From Novosphingobium terrae (GTDB taxonomy: Bacteria; Pseudomonadota; Alphaproteobacteria; Sphingomonadales; Sphingomonadaceae), in NCBI RefSeq assembly GCF_017163935.1, contig NZ_JABVZR010000002.1:2418001-2482000 (forward strand): DNA of 64,000 bases, given 5' to 3'. Positions 41,233 to 49,829 of the stretch are shown one piece after another. Each line of letters opens with the position of its first letter. Within the stretch, counting starts at the first letter, position 1. The position numbers and the translations under genes are program-made. The notes beneath the pieces were generated by a model, which made no database searches, had not been told where the DNA came from, and saw only the letters and a list, made by a program, of their open reading frames with translations.

Positions 41233-42476
41233 TTCTCTCCAAGGGTGCCGCGTGCCGCGCGGACGGCGCAGGTGGTGCCTTCGGCCAAAGTGCCCGCCAG
41301 CATCACAATGGTCGGGTCTTTGGCATTGTCAGAGACCAGCAGGGGGGAGCTGTAGCCGGGGCAGGAGGGGGCCTTGGGGGCATAGCTGCCGGTCGGGTCC
41401 ACCAGCAGGGGAGCGGGGATCTGCTTCCACGGGCCGGCGCCAAGCTGGGTGTTGATCATCAGCACGCGCCCGGATTCCGGCTCCACGGTCAGATGACCCT
41501 CAGGTCCCGACACAACCCGCTGGCCTACCGCGACAAGCGTGCCGTTGCGCCCGCCATAGGGCGTCCAGGCGATGGTCGGGGTGTGAAGCAGGCGGTGGCC
41601 ATCCGCGCTGGCGATCTGCGTGCCGAGGCTGGCAATCGGCGTCCAGTCCTGCCCATCGGGCGAGGTTTTCAGATAGACCGAGCAGACATGATCGGCATCG
41701 GCCCCGGCCTGACAGTTCTCGAAGCTCATGGCGTAGCGGCCATCGGGCAGGCGCAGCACGGTGGGCATGCCCGGCCGGGCCAGACCATCGCGGATGCCGA
41801 CATCGAAGATTTCCGGACCCCATGTCGCCCCGCCATCGGTGCTGCGCACATGGGCGATCACCTGGCCGAAACCATCGGCAGAAGGACGTTCGTCGGAATA
41901 GAAGCAGTTGAGGCTGTGATCCGCCGTGATGGCGAAGAAGGGCTCCCAGATGCCGTGGCCCTCATTGTTGACCTGCAAGGCTTCCGAGGCGCAGCTGCTG
42001 CGGTAGGTCCAGTTGGCGCCGCCGTCGCGGCTGATGAAGATTTCCATGGCCTGCTGGCGGAAATCCGGGCGGTTCCACGCGGTGCCCGCCGCCAGCAGCG
42101 TGCCTGCGGGCAGGTCGCCCTGCGCTTCGGGCAGTTCGAAGAGGGCGGGGGCCTCGATGTCCCAGCCATGGACGGTGTCACGCACCACGCCGATGGGCTG
42201 GGCCGACCAGCTCTTGCCATTGTCGGTCGAGCGGTAGATCGGCAGGCTGCCCTTTTCCCCCTTCACGCCGGCATGGGCGAAGGTGGCCAGCAGCGTGCCA
42301 TTGTTGGCCCCGGCATGGGCCAGGCGGATCACCCTTGGATAGCCGCCGGTTTCCTCCGGATTGGCCGTATGATCCGGGGTAAAAAGGATCTGCCCCTGGG
42401 GCGGTGAAGGAGGGGCGGCGTGAGCCACCCCTCCCGGCATCATCACCGAAGCGATGATCGCGAGCGCTTTGCGCAT
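41229..42476 (-). CDS. Secreted Asp-box beta-propeller hydrolase (sialidase/GH93-like)
   Basis: 415-residue six-bladed propeller protein with a signal peptide (about 1-20, GGVAHA). Three Asp boxes are clear: RSTDNGKSWSAQ, SRDGGANWTYR and RSTDGGATWGPE. Such propellers occur in sialidases (GH33) and exo-arabinanases (GH93). The FRIP arginine motif of true sialidases is not seen, and the neighbours are GH43 enzymes, so exo-acting arabinanase is the better guess. Its start overlaps the stop of the TonB-dependent receptor (ATGA) and its stop overlaps the GH43 start. Possible acids are in GHGIWEPFF and CFYSDERPS. Confidence 0.82.
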   Translation of the reverse strand: MRKALAIIASVMMPGGVAHAAPPSPPQGQILFTPDHTANPEETGGYPRVIRLAHAGANNGTLLATFAHAGVKGEKGSLPIYRSTDNGKSWSAQPIGVVRDTVHGWDIEAPALFELPEAQGDLPAGTLLAAGTAWNRPDFRQQAMEIFISRDGGANWTYRSSCASEALQVNNEGHGIWEPFFAITADHSLNCFYSDERPSADGFGQVIAHVRSTDGGATWGPEIFDVGIRDGLARPGMPTVLRLPDGRYAMSFENCQAGADADHVCSVYLKTSPDGQDWTPIASLGTQIASADGHRLLHTPTIAWTPYGGRNGTLVAVGQRVVSGPEGHLTVEPESGRVLMINTQLGAGPWKQIPAPLLVDPTGSYAPKAPSCPGYSSPLLVSDNAKDPTIVMLAGTLAEGTTCAVRAARGTLGEK

Positions 42477-45187
42477 CAGAACTTCATCCGCGCGCCGATC
42501 GAGAAGGTGCGATCCTCCAACCGGACATTCTGGGGCAGCAGCGGCGTGCCCAGATATTCATAGGCCTTGGCCTTGGTCAGGTTGGTGGCATCGGCAGTCA
42601 GCGTCAGATATTTCTTCACATCGTAGGAGACCGAGAGGTCCAGATGGCTTTGCGCCTTGATGACGTTGTAGGCGGGAAGCTGCACACCACCTGGGTTGAA
42701 CGAATCAATGAACTTGCCGCGATAGTTGTAGGCAAGGCGTGCCGACACGCCATACTTCTCATACATCAGCACGGCATTGCCATTGTTCTTCGACACATTG
42801 CCCAGCGGCTGCATCACTGCCGCGCCGCCAAAGACCAGCGGCGCCTGCGTGCTGCCGGTGATCAGCGTGTAGTTCATCTGCAGACCCAGACCGCTCAGCG
42901 CACCGGGCAGGAAGTCATAGAACTGCTGATAGCCGATCTCCAGTCCTTGCAGCGTGCCATTGCCCGCGCTCTGCGGCTGGCTGATGGTGTAGGGCACGCC
43001 GCCGATGGTCTGCTGCACGCCATAGGTCTGGATGTAGCCCGAGATGCTGCGGTGGAAATAGGCCGCCGTGATCGAGCTGGAGCGGTTGAAATACCATTCC
43101 AGCGTGGCATCGATGTTGTCGGACTTGATTTCCTTCAGCTGAGCATTGCCCGAAGAGCCGAAACCAAGGCGGTTGAGCGTCGGCGGATTGAGCGTCAGCG
43201 AGGGGTTGAGGCTGCCGAAATCAGGACGGCTGGCCGTCTTGGCGTAAGAGAAGCGCGCCTGCAGCTTGTTGGTCAGGTGAGCGCGGACGCTGGCGTTGGG
43301 CAGAATATCGGTATCGCTGGTGCGCGCCGTGACCGGGGCAATCGAGGTGCTGTTGTCCGGGTTCACCGTGATGGCGAAAGCGTTGATCGAACGGTTGTTC
43401 TGCACCACGCGCACACCGGCTTGGCCGTCGAAGGCGATGTTGCCCAGATCGAAGCCGTAACCCGCCTGCGCGTAACCGGCAAAGCTGTTTTCCGTTGCGC
43501 GGTAGAAGCGCGAGGGGTCTTCTGCCGCATCGCCGGTCGACAGGCCATAGGCCGCGCGGATCTGCGCCTGATTGTTGAACAGATAGTCGACATTGGGCGT
43601 AACGGCGGGGCTGATCCCGGCAAAGCCCAGATCGTTGGGCAGCGTTTCGAAGAAGCCCTGACCAAAGACGCTGGTCGCCGAAACGAGCGGCGCACCATTC
43701 TTCGAATAGGGGGTGGAGATCTGCGTCTCGCCCGTGGCACCGGCATTGCGGTTGACGTAACGGAAACCGCCCGCGATCTTCTTCAGGAAACCACTGTCGA
43801 AGTCATAGGTGGCATCGGTGCGCCAGGCAATCGAATTGCCGTAATTGGTATCACCGGTCTGGAACAATCCCTGCAGCTGGAAGAGATTGGGGTTCATCTT
43901 GTCATTGCCGCGCAGATTCCAGTTGATGTGACCGCCAGTGTTGCTGGTCAGATCAAAGGTCTGATTGGGCAGAGAGGTATCGATGATGAAGATCGATTCC
44001 CCGAAGGAGGAGTCGGTATAGGCGACATCGGTCGTGACCTTCAGATTGCCGCTGGTGATCTTGGCACCGGTGGCGATCTGCGCGTCATGCGAATGCTGGC
44101 GGAAGGCCTGCGTGCTGGTGGCGACGTAGGGGTTGTTGAAGGTCCCCGAAGCCAGTTCGCAGGACTGATGCGCGGCAACCGTGCCCGACGCGGCAATGTT
44201 CTCGCAGCCACCAGCCTGCGAGGGCGAGTAGAGCTGGAGGTTGCTGACAGACGTGGCCGTTCCGGGTACGCCGAAATAATAGTCGATCTCGCGCTGTTCC
44301 TTGTAATGCGCGTACATGCCATCGACATAGATTTCAATATTGGGCGAAGGCTTCCACTGAAGGGCGAAGTTCGCCTGCGGCCTTTCGCGATGGCCGCGCG
44401 TGTAGAAGGCGCCGACCGCGTTGGAGACCAGAAAGTTGTTCCCGCTGATGTTCTGCTCGTAACGCGGATCGGAGAAGCTGGCGGGCTGGTTGTAATATTG
44501 CTTGCGGTAAGAGACATCGACCAGCACGCCGATCTCACCAATATCCGTGTCCCAACGGTTGCTGACCAGCAGGCCCAGGATCGGGTTCACCTTCTTGGCA
44601 TATTCGCTGTACTCGCCACGCGCCGTCAGGCCGAGCGAAAAGCCCTTGAAATCAAAAGGCTTGTGCAGGTTGATGTTGACCAGACCGGCAATGCCGCCTT
44701 CGATCAGATCGGCGCTGCTGGTCTTGTAGACATTGAGTTCCGACACGGCTTCGGCGGGCAGATCCTGAAAGGCAAAACCGCGCCCGGAACCGGTGAAGAT
44801 CTCGCGACCGTTCAAAGTGGTGACGACATTGGGCAGACCGCGGATCACGACGCGGTTGGTTTCGCCGGAATCGCGGAACACCTGCACGCCGGTGATGCGC
44901 TGCAGCGAGTCCGACACCGCATTGTCAGGGAACTTGCCGATATCCTGCGCCACGATCGAGTCGATGACCTGCGGGGCAAGGCGCTTGATGTTCTGCGCCG
45001 AGGCCAGGGCTGCGCGCTGGCCGGTCACCACGATTTCAGCGGCGCCCGGTTCGTTGTCGGCGGTGGAGGGAGCCGGTGCGGCCGGGCTGTCGGGCTGGGG
45101 GGCAGTCTGCGCCAGTGCCAGCCCCGGCGATGCCAGAGCCAGCACGGTGGTGGACGCCGCCAGCAGGAATTCACGCTTCAAGATCAC
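42476..45187 (-). CDS. Large TonB-dependent receptor of the polysaccharide locus (TonB-Xanth-Caul type)
   Basis: 903-residue outer-membrane receptor of the carbohydrate-type group found in Xanthomonas, Caulobacter and sphingomonads. The signal peptide (1-27, ASPGLALAQ) precedes TonB-box-like AEIVVTGQRAAL. The plug has SIVAQDIGKFPDNAVSDSLQ and VVIRGLPNVVTTLNGREIF, diagnostic for this group, and the barrel ends SIGARMKF. The GTG at 45187 was chosen because GAGGAGAAGG precedes it and the signal peptide follows; in-frame codons upstream are Arg-rich and lie in the promoter region. First gene of the operon with three secreted hydrolases; it probably imports arabino- or galacto-oligosaccharides. 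Confidence 0.93.
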   Translation of the reverse strand: MILKREFLLAASTTVLALASPGLALAQTAPQPDSPAAPAPSTADNEPGAAEIVVTGQRAALASAQNIKRLAPQVIDSIVAQDIGKFPDNAVSDSLQRITGVQVFRDSGETNRVVIRGLPNVVTTLNGREIFTGSGRGFAFQDLPAEAVSELNVYKTSSADLIEGGIAGLVNINLHKPFDFKGFSLGLTARGEYSEYAKKVNPILGLLVSNRWDTDIGEIGVLVDVSYRKQYYNQPASFSDPRYEQNISGNNFLVSNAVGAFYTRGHRERPQANFALQWKPSPNIEIYVDGMYAHYKEQREIDYYFGVPGTATSVSNLQLYSPSQAGGCENIAASGTVAAHQSCELASGTFNNPYVATSTQAFRQHSHDAQIATGAKITSGNLKVTTDVAYTDSSFGESIFIIDTSLPNQTFDLTSNTGGHINWNLRGNDKMNPNLFQLQGLFQTGDTNYGNSIAWRTDATYDFDSGFLKKIAGGFRYVNRNAGATGETQISTPYSKNGAPLVSATSVFGQGFFETLPNDLGFAGISPAVTPNVDYLFNNQAQIRAAYGLSTGDAAEDPSRFYRATENSFAGYAQAGYGFDLGNIAFDGQAGVRVVQNNRSINAFAITVNPDNSTSIAPVTARTSDTDILPNASVRAHLTNKLQARFSYAKTASRPDFGSLNPSLTLNPPTLNRLGFGSSGNAQLKEIKSDNIDATLEWYFNRSSSITAAYFHRSISGYIQTYGVQQTIGGVPYTISQPQSAGNGTLQGLEIGYQQFYDFLPGALSGLGLQMNYTLITGSTQAPLVFGGAAVMQPLGNVSKNNGNAVLMYEKYGVSARLAYNYRGKFIDSFNPGGVQLPAYNVIKAQSHLDLSVSYDVKKYLTLTADATNLTKAKAYEYLGTPLLPQNVRLEDRTFSIGARMKF

Positions 45188-45565
45188 ACGCCTTCTCCTC
45201 GGTTTTTCGTTGTTTTTAGATGATGATTGAGCGCAGGCAGCGCTCAGACCACGCCCGTTGTTCTGCACGGGTATGGTGATGATAGAATTCAATCTATTGA
45301 TATATAGATGTTTTTATTTTGCCCCTGCATCTTCGGGCGGAGGAAGCCGCCTCGATCTCGCCATTGCATTTATCTTATATAATGGGCATAGCATGGAACG
45401 CAGAAGGCGCAAGTCATTTGTAGGATAAAAAGGCGATCAGCAGACAAAATTTGTTCATGGTGGCTTTTGAGTGTCACCTTGCTGTAAGGACGATGGCCTG
45501 AATTGCTGCCAAACAACGGCTGCAAAGGGTTGCATTGATCATATGATTGAGTGAAGGTCCAGAAT
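45188..45565. promoter_or_regulatory. Divergent AT-rich control region, receptor operon / DgoR-like gene
   Basis: 378 bp without a gene. It holds an interrupted palindrome ATCTAT-6-ATAGAT (45292-45309), a TATAAT-like box in the TATCTTATATAATGG stretch near 45370-45384, and the perfect palindrome ATCATATGAT (45538-45547) 18 bases before the regulator start. These are candidate promoter and operator sites; I see no small RNA or reading frame of note. Confidence 0.5.
45538..45547. promoter_or_regulatory. Palindrome before the DgoR-like gene
   Basis: ATCATATGAT is a perfect 10-bp palindrome 18 bases before the regulator start. It shares ATATGAT with the site at 49730-49740 between the galactose dehydrogenase and dehydratase genes, so autoregulation by the GntR protein is plausible. 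Confidence 0.4.
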
Positions 45566-46294
45566 ATGGACATTGGCGGGGTGGTTGTGGAACAATCTCA
45601 TTTGGGAAAAAATCTGACATATAGCATGCTCGATGCGCTGGGCCGGGCGATTGTCACGGGTGAGTTCACCGGCAAGACCTTCCCGACCGAGGCAGAACTG
45701 GCCCAGACCTATGCTGTCAGCCGCTCGGTCACGCGTGAGGCGGTCAAGATGCTGACCACCAAGGGCCTGCTCAGCGCCCGTCCCCGGCAAGGCACGATCA
45801 TCCAGCCTGAGGCCGGGTGGAACCTGTTCGATCCCGATGTGCTGCGCTGGCTACTGGAGCGTAAGTTCTCGATCAATCTCCTGCGCCATTTCAATGAATT
45901 GCGTGTCTCGATCGAGCCAGCCGCCGCCGAGCTGGCTGCCCGTAAAGGCACGCCCGAAGGCCTCGCCATGATCGAGGCTGGCTACCAGCGCATGGTGGCG
46001 GCCGAGGCCGGTCAGGACGATCCGCTCGATGCCGATATTGCTTTCCATGTCGCGGTGCTGTGCGCGGCGGGCAATCCGTTTTACGCCCAGTTCCGCGATG
46101 TGGTGGAAACCGCGCTGCGCACCTCGATCCGCTTTACCAACCGCTTCAAGGGGCGCACCGCCAGCCTGCCGGCGCATCGCGCGGTGAAGGTTGCCATTGA
46201 AGCGCGGGACAGCGCCGGCGCTCATACGGCGATGAGCATGATCCTGCGCGAGGTGATGCTGCTGATCGCCGATGCCGAACGGCAGGAAAATTGA
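45566..46294 (+). CDS. dgoR: GntR/FadR-family regulator, DgoR-like
   Basis: 242-residue regulator. The winged helix-turn-helix (about 15-85) shows LTYSMLDALGRAIVTGEF, AELAQTYAVSRSVTREAVKML and GLLSARPRQGTIIQ. A linker GWNLFDPDVLRWLLE is very like that of E. coli DgoR (galactonate regulator). The FadR-C ligand domain has ELRVSIEPAAAELAA, the metal-site Asp/His of DADIAFHVAVL and the late His in LPAHRAVKVAIE. The ATG at 45566 follows GAAGG; a GTG at 45551 is the alternative. It sits centrally among galactan and galactose genes, and probably responds to galactonate or KDGal and represses the surrounding operons. Confidence 0.85.
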   Translation: MDIGGVVVEQSHLGKNLTYSMLDALGRAIVTGEFTGKTFPTEAELAQTYAVSRSVTREAVKMLTTKGLLSARPRQGTIIQPEAGWNLFDPDVLRWLLERKFSINLLRHFNELRVSIEPAAAELAARKGTPEGLAMIEAGYQRMVAAEAGQDDPLDADIAFHVAVLCAAGNPFYAQFRDVVETALRTSIRFTNRFKGRTASLPAHRAVKVAIEARDSAGAHTAMSMILREVMLLIADAERQEN

Positions 46295-46303
46295 CAGCCA
46301 GGT

Positions 46304-46333
46304 AACCCCACCTTTTCTCGCAAAAAGGTGGGG
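46304..46333. terminator. Bidirectional intrinsic terminator
   Basis: A perfect 12-bp stem (46304-46315 with 46322-46333) and 6-base loop CTCGCA. The stem contains T4/A4 runs on its inner side, between the converging DgoR-like and GH-A hydrolase genes. It would serve both strands. Confidence 0.75.
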
Positions 46334-46342
46334 TAAAAGGGC

Positions 46343-47449
46343 TTATTCCGCCGTCATTCTGGTGATCAGATCGACCTCGGCCTGGCGGTACGGCGTGCCA
46401 TCGGTGTGCAGCACATCGTGGAACCACAGGGTTGGCGTCTGCAGCACATAGGGGCGCTGCCAGCTGTCCCACGGCAGGCGGGTCTGCTCCTTGCCGTCGA
46501 CAAAGCCCCAGTTGATCATGCCGATCTTGTGCTTCTTGCCCAGCGGCAGTGAGCCGTCGAAGGTCGAACCCGCGCCGCGCGCCATATATTCGGTGCAGAT
46601 GATCGGGCGGCCATAGGCCTCCAGCTTGGTCATCCGTAGCTCCATGGTTTCAGGCCAGCTGTAATCGTGGAAGGTGATGACGTCGGATTCGTTGAGCTGT
46701 ACGTCCTCGATCGGGCGGTGCTTGTCGCCCGGCGCCCAATCGGTGCCCTGCCACACGCCGCTGGTCAGCGGCTGGGCCGGATTGGCCGAACGCGCCCATT
46801 GGAACACGCTGGGCAGCAATTGTGTGACAAGCTGCGCCTTGTTGGCAGGCTGTCCGGCATATTGATCGGCACCATTGTCGGGCTCGTTCCACACGTCCCA
46901 GCCCAGAATGCGGTCATCCTTGGCGAAAGCGCCGACCACGCCCTTCACATAGGCCTCAAGACGTGGATATTGCTTGGGGTCCTGCAGTGCTGCGGCGCCC
47001 GGCGCCTGCACCCAGCCCGAATTGTGGACACCGGGGATCGGCGGATGCTGCGGCCCCATCTTGGGATCGGGGTCCCAGCAGCTGTCGAACAGCACGAAGA
47101 GCGGCTTGATGCCATGCTTGTGGGCAATGGTCAGAAAGGTGTCGATGCGCTTGGCAAAGCCCTTGGGGTCTTTCTCCCACAGCTGGTCATGCAGGAAGAC
47201 GCGCATGGTGTTCATGCCCATCTTCTGCGCCCAACCCAGCTCCAGATCGATGCGCGCGGGATCGAAGGTCTCGGGCTGCCACATCTCGAACTGGTTGATG
47301 GCATTGGCGGGCAGGTAATTGGCGCCGACGAGCCAGCGCTGGGGGCCATACCAGGCCTTGGCCTGCTCGGGGGTCCAGCGGTCGCGGGCGGCGGCGGGCG
47401 TGGCAAAGGCCACCGTGCCCGCAAGCACGGCGAGAAGCAGTTTCTTCAT
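46343..47449 (-). CDS. Secreted clan GH-A glycoside hydrolase (GH5-like)
   Basis: 368-residue TIM-barrel retaining glycosidase with signal peptide (about 1-21, ATPAAA). The acid/base is E189 in GWDVWNEPDN and the nucleophile E287 in PIICTEYMAR, spaced as in clan GH-A (GH5/GH39-type). Barrel elements include KMGMNTMRVFLHDQLWEKDP and HGIKPLFVLFDSCWDPDP. Such proteins are often labelled xylanase or cellulase; in this locus an endo- or exo-beta-galactanase is as likely. GGAGTG precedes the ATG. It lies 28 bases downstream of the galactose mutarotase, probably in one operon. Confidence 0.88.
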   Translation of the reverse strand: MKKLLLAVLAGTVAFATPAAARDRWTPEQAKAWYGPQRWLVGANYLPANAINQFEMWQPETFDPARIDLELGWAQKMGMNTMRVFLHDQLWEKDPKGFAKRIDTFLTIAHKHGIKPLFVLFDSCWDPDPKMGPQHPPIPGVHNSGWVQAPGAAALQDPKQYPRLEAYVKGVVGAFAKDDRILGWDVWNEPDNGADQYAGQPANKAQLVTQLLPSVFQWARSANPAQPLTSGVWQGTDWAPGDKHRPIEDVQLNESDVITFHDYSWPETMELRMTKLEAYGRPIICTEYMARGAGSTFDGSLPLGKKHKIGMINWGFVDGKEQTRLPWDSWQRPYVLQTPTLWFHDVLHTDGTPYRQAEVDLITRMTAE

Positions 47450-47477
47450 TGCATCACTCCAGGATTATATTTTGATG

Positions 47478-48611
47478 TCAGCGCTTTGTGGAGAAACGAT
47501 AGATGATGTGGTTGGCATAGGTCTGGCCCGGATCGAGCCGCACCGAGCCGAATTCCGGGCGGTTGGGCGTGTCGGGGAACATCTGCGGCTCCAGCACGAT
47601 GGCATCGCCCTCGCGGTAGATATGGCCCGCCTTACCGGTGATCGTGCCGTCGAGGAAATTGCCCGAATAGAACTGGATGCCGGGCTGATCGGAGAGCACC
47701 TCCATCACCCGGCCCGAGAGCGGATCTTCCACCCGCGCCATGGTCTGCATGGCGGCGGGCTTGGCGCGGCTGACCACCCAATTGTGATCGTAACCCCGAC
47801 CGAAACGGATCTGCTCGTCGCGCCCGTCGCGCACGCGCAGGCCGATCGCGGTAGGCGTGCGGAAATCGAAGACCGTGCCGGCCACCGGGCGGAATTCGCC
47901 GGTGGGAATGGCGGTGGCATCGGTGGGGGAATAGGTCGTGGCGGGGATCATCATCAGATGCCCCATCGCACCTGCCACCGAGCCTTCGCCATTGAGGTTC
48001 CAATAGGTGTGGTTGGAGAGGTTGACCACGGTCGGCGCGTCGGTGGTGGCGCCGTAATCGACCGCGAAATTGCCATTGTCGTCAAGGCTGTAGGTGGTTG
48101 TGGCCGTCAGCGTGCCGGGATAGCCCTGATCGCCGTTGGGGCTGACATAGCGCAGCGTGACGCTGGGTTTGGCGCCGCCTTTGGCTGACACCACGGACCA
48201 CACGACCTTGTCGAAGCCTTTCGTACCGCCATGCAGCGCATTGGGGCCGTCATTGACCGGGGTCTGGTACTGCTTGCCGTCAAGCGTGAACTGGCCCTTG
48301 GCGATACGGTTGGCGACGCGCCCCACCGTGGCGCCGAAATAGTTGGGCTTGGCGATGTAGCCGGCCAGATCGTCGTAACCCAGCGCCACATCGGCCTTCT
48401 TGCCATTGCGGTCGGGCACGATCAGCGCCTGCACGGTGGCGCCCAGAGTCAGGATGGTGGCGGTGATGCCCTTGCCATTGTCGAGGGTAATCGCCTCGAC
48501 CGCGGTGCCATCGGGCATGGTGCCAAAAGGCTTGCGCTGCATATCGCCAGCCTGAGCCTGGCTGGCCATCACGATCGCCAGGGCGATGCCGGACCCGATT
48601 GTCTTACGCAT
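47478..48611 (-). CDS. galM: Periplasmic aldose 1-epimerase (galactose mutarotase)
   Basis: 377-residue galactose mutarotase with a signal peptide (about 1-21, ASQAQA), interconverting alpha and beta anomers outside the cytoplasm. Catalytic and substrate residues of GalM are visible: NALHGGTKGFDKVVW (His), VNLSNHTYWNL (acid His) and the base Glu in VLEPQMFPDTPN. The length is typical of secreted bacterial GalM. It is upstream of the GH-A hydrolase on the same strand. It presents the sugar in the anomeric form needed by the Na+ symporter and the 1-dehydrogenase encoded nearby. A GntR-like palindrome lies about 50 bases upstream. Confidence 0.93.
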   Translation of the reverse strand: MRKTIGSGIALAIVMASQAQAGDMQRKPFGTMPDGTAVEAITLDNGKGITATILTLGATVQALIVPDRNGKKADVALGYDDLAGYIAKPNYFGATVGRVANRIAKGQFTLDGKQYQTPVNDGPNALHGGTKGFDKVVWSVVSAKGGAKPSVTLRYVSPNGDQGYPGTLTATTTYSLDDNGNFAVDYGATTDAPTVVNLSNHTYWNLNGEGSVAGAMGHLMMIPATTYSPTDATAIPTGEFRPVAGTVFDFRTPTAIGLRVRDGRDEQIRFGRGYDHNWVVSRAKPAAMQTMARVEDPLSGRVMEVLSDQPGIQFYSGNFLDGTITGKAGHIYREGDAIVLEPQMFPDTPNRPEFGSVRLDPGQTYANHIIYRFSTKR

Positions 48612-48658
48612 AATGGCTTTCCTCTTCCTCTGCGGCGCTGGCCCGCCGTTTCATGTAA

Positions 48659-48670
48659 TATTGTACGATA
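48659..48670. promoter_or_regulatory. Candidate GntR-type operator upstream of galM
   Basis: TATTGTACGATA has the TNGTACNA core seen in many FadR-subfamily GntR sites and is palindromic except for one base pair. It is 48 bases before the galM start, in the 159-bp gap to the galactose dehydrogenase gene. Likely reader: the DgoR-like protein. Confidence 0.4.
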
Positions 48671-48770
48671 AATAGAAGTTTGCCGGCGGATGCAACCGGG
48701 GAATGCCATGGAGCTGCCCGCAATCTCTCAATATGTGGGAAAAGTGTGATTGCGGGCCGGTTTTTGGTGC

Positions 48771-49703
48771 CTAGAATTCGAAGGAGGCGACGCGCCGCTG
48801 CTTCCCAAGCATAAAGGCATCGGCCACCAGCGTGAGCGGCGCCAGATCGACGTCGACGGCGGAGTCGCGCACCAGTTCGGCAAAGCGGGCGTAGAGGCGG
48901 GGGTATTCTGCGTCGGGGTGGTCAGGTTGGGCGGCGGCGTCGATCAGCATTTTGCTGCCGCCATCGCGGATCAGCAGCGTGCCGTCAGTGGTTTCGATGG
49001 CGATTTCCCACGTCTGCGGGCCGGTCTGCAGAAAGTCGAATTCGGCGGTGATTGGCGCACCGCAGGCATGGCGCATGGTCAGGCTGGCGGCGATGGGGGC
49101 TTCGCGATTCTCCGGGATGTCGAGCGCGGCGCCCTCCATCGCGATGGCGCCGGGCATGATCCGCGTCAGGATCGACAGAGCGTTGATTCCCGGATCGAAA
49201 ACGCCGAAACCGCCAGCGGCGAAGATCCATTCCTGACCCGGATGCCAGCGACGCACATCCTCACGCCACGCGATTCGCACGTCTTTTAGCGTGCGCCCGG
49301 AGAGCCAGTCGCGAGCGGCATCGACATGCCCGGCCTCACGCGAGTGCCACGTGGCGAACAGAGCGCGCTGCGCCTTCCGGGCGTCGGCCACCAGCAATTG
49401 CGCCTGAGACAGTGCTACGGCAGGGGGCTTTTCCAGCATCACATGCAGGCCTGCCTCCAGTGCCTCACGCGCGATAAGTGTGCGCACTTCAGGTGGGGTG
49501 CAAAGGCTGACGGCCTGCACATCCAGTCCTGCCGCCAGCAGCGATGCCAGATCGGGAAAGCCCGGGATGCCGTCCACACGGCTGGAAGGGCTGACGGTGG
49601 CGACAAGCTCGAAAGCCGGATTGGCGGCGATGGCGGGGATATGCTGATCGCGGGCGATCTTGCCGATTCCCACGAGTGCCAACCGGATTGGTGTGTTGTT
49701 CAC
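48771..49703 (-). CDS. D-galactose / L-arabinose 1-dehydrogenase (Gfo/Idh/MocA family)
   Basis: 310-residue NAD(P)-dependent sugar 1-dehydrogenase oxidising D-galactose (and probably L-arabinose) to the lactone. The N-terminal PIRLALVGIGKIARDQHIPAI is very like the Pseudomonas galactose 1-dehydrogenase and Azospirillum L-arabinose dehydrogenase group. The conserved EKPP motif (K92) and the late WIFAAGGFGVFDPGINAL helix are present. The GTG at 49703 is preferred (AGAGGAA about 8 bases upstream); an ATG at 49721 adds six residues with no match to the family N-terminus. It is divergent from the sugar-acid dehydratase operon that carries the following steps. Confidence 0.9.
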   Translation of the reverse strand: MNNTPIRLALVGIGKIARDQHIPAIAANPAFELVATVSPSSRVDGIPGFPDLASLLAAGLDVQAVSLCTPPEVRTLIAREALEAGLHVMLEKPPAVALSQAQLLVADARKAQRALFATWHSREAGHVDAARDWLSGRTLKDVRIAWREDVRRWHPGQEWIFAAGGFGVFDPGINALSILTRIMPGAIAMEGAALDIPENREAPIAASLTMRHACGAPITAEFDFLQTGPQTWEIAIETTDGTLLIRDGGSKMLIDAAAQPDHPDAEYPRLYARFAELVRDSAVDVDLAPLTLVADAFMLGKQRRVASFEF

Positions 49704-49729
49704 GTGACGTTCCTCTTCCATGTCGGTTT

Positions 49730-49740
49730 TATATGATATA
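49730..49740. promoter_or_regulatory. AT palindrome between divergent dehydrogenase and dehydratase genes
   Basis: TATATGATATA is palindromic around its central G and lies in the 126-bp divergent gap. It shares ATATGAT with the palindrome before the DgoR-like gene. It may be an operator, or partly a -10 box. Confidence 0.4.
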
Positions 49741-49829
49741 TGCGCTTTGTCAGGTCAATGAGCTTGGTGAGCTGCCTCACTGCGTGGAGCAGGGCAGGCC
49801 GCCAACGACAAAGCGGATCGAGGATGATT

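Noticed and set aside
41229..42476. Annotation as a true sialidase and hence host-associated lifestyle
   Set aside because: No FRIP arginine motif, no sialic-acid transport or catabolic genes in the window; neighbours are plant-polysaccharide enzymes.
42644..45223. An 859-codon open frame on the plus strand
   Set aside because: Exactly antisense to the large receptor, with no family-like motifs and an Arg/Gly/Val-rich composition typical of shadow frames.
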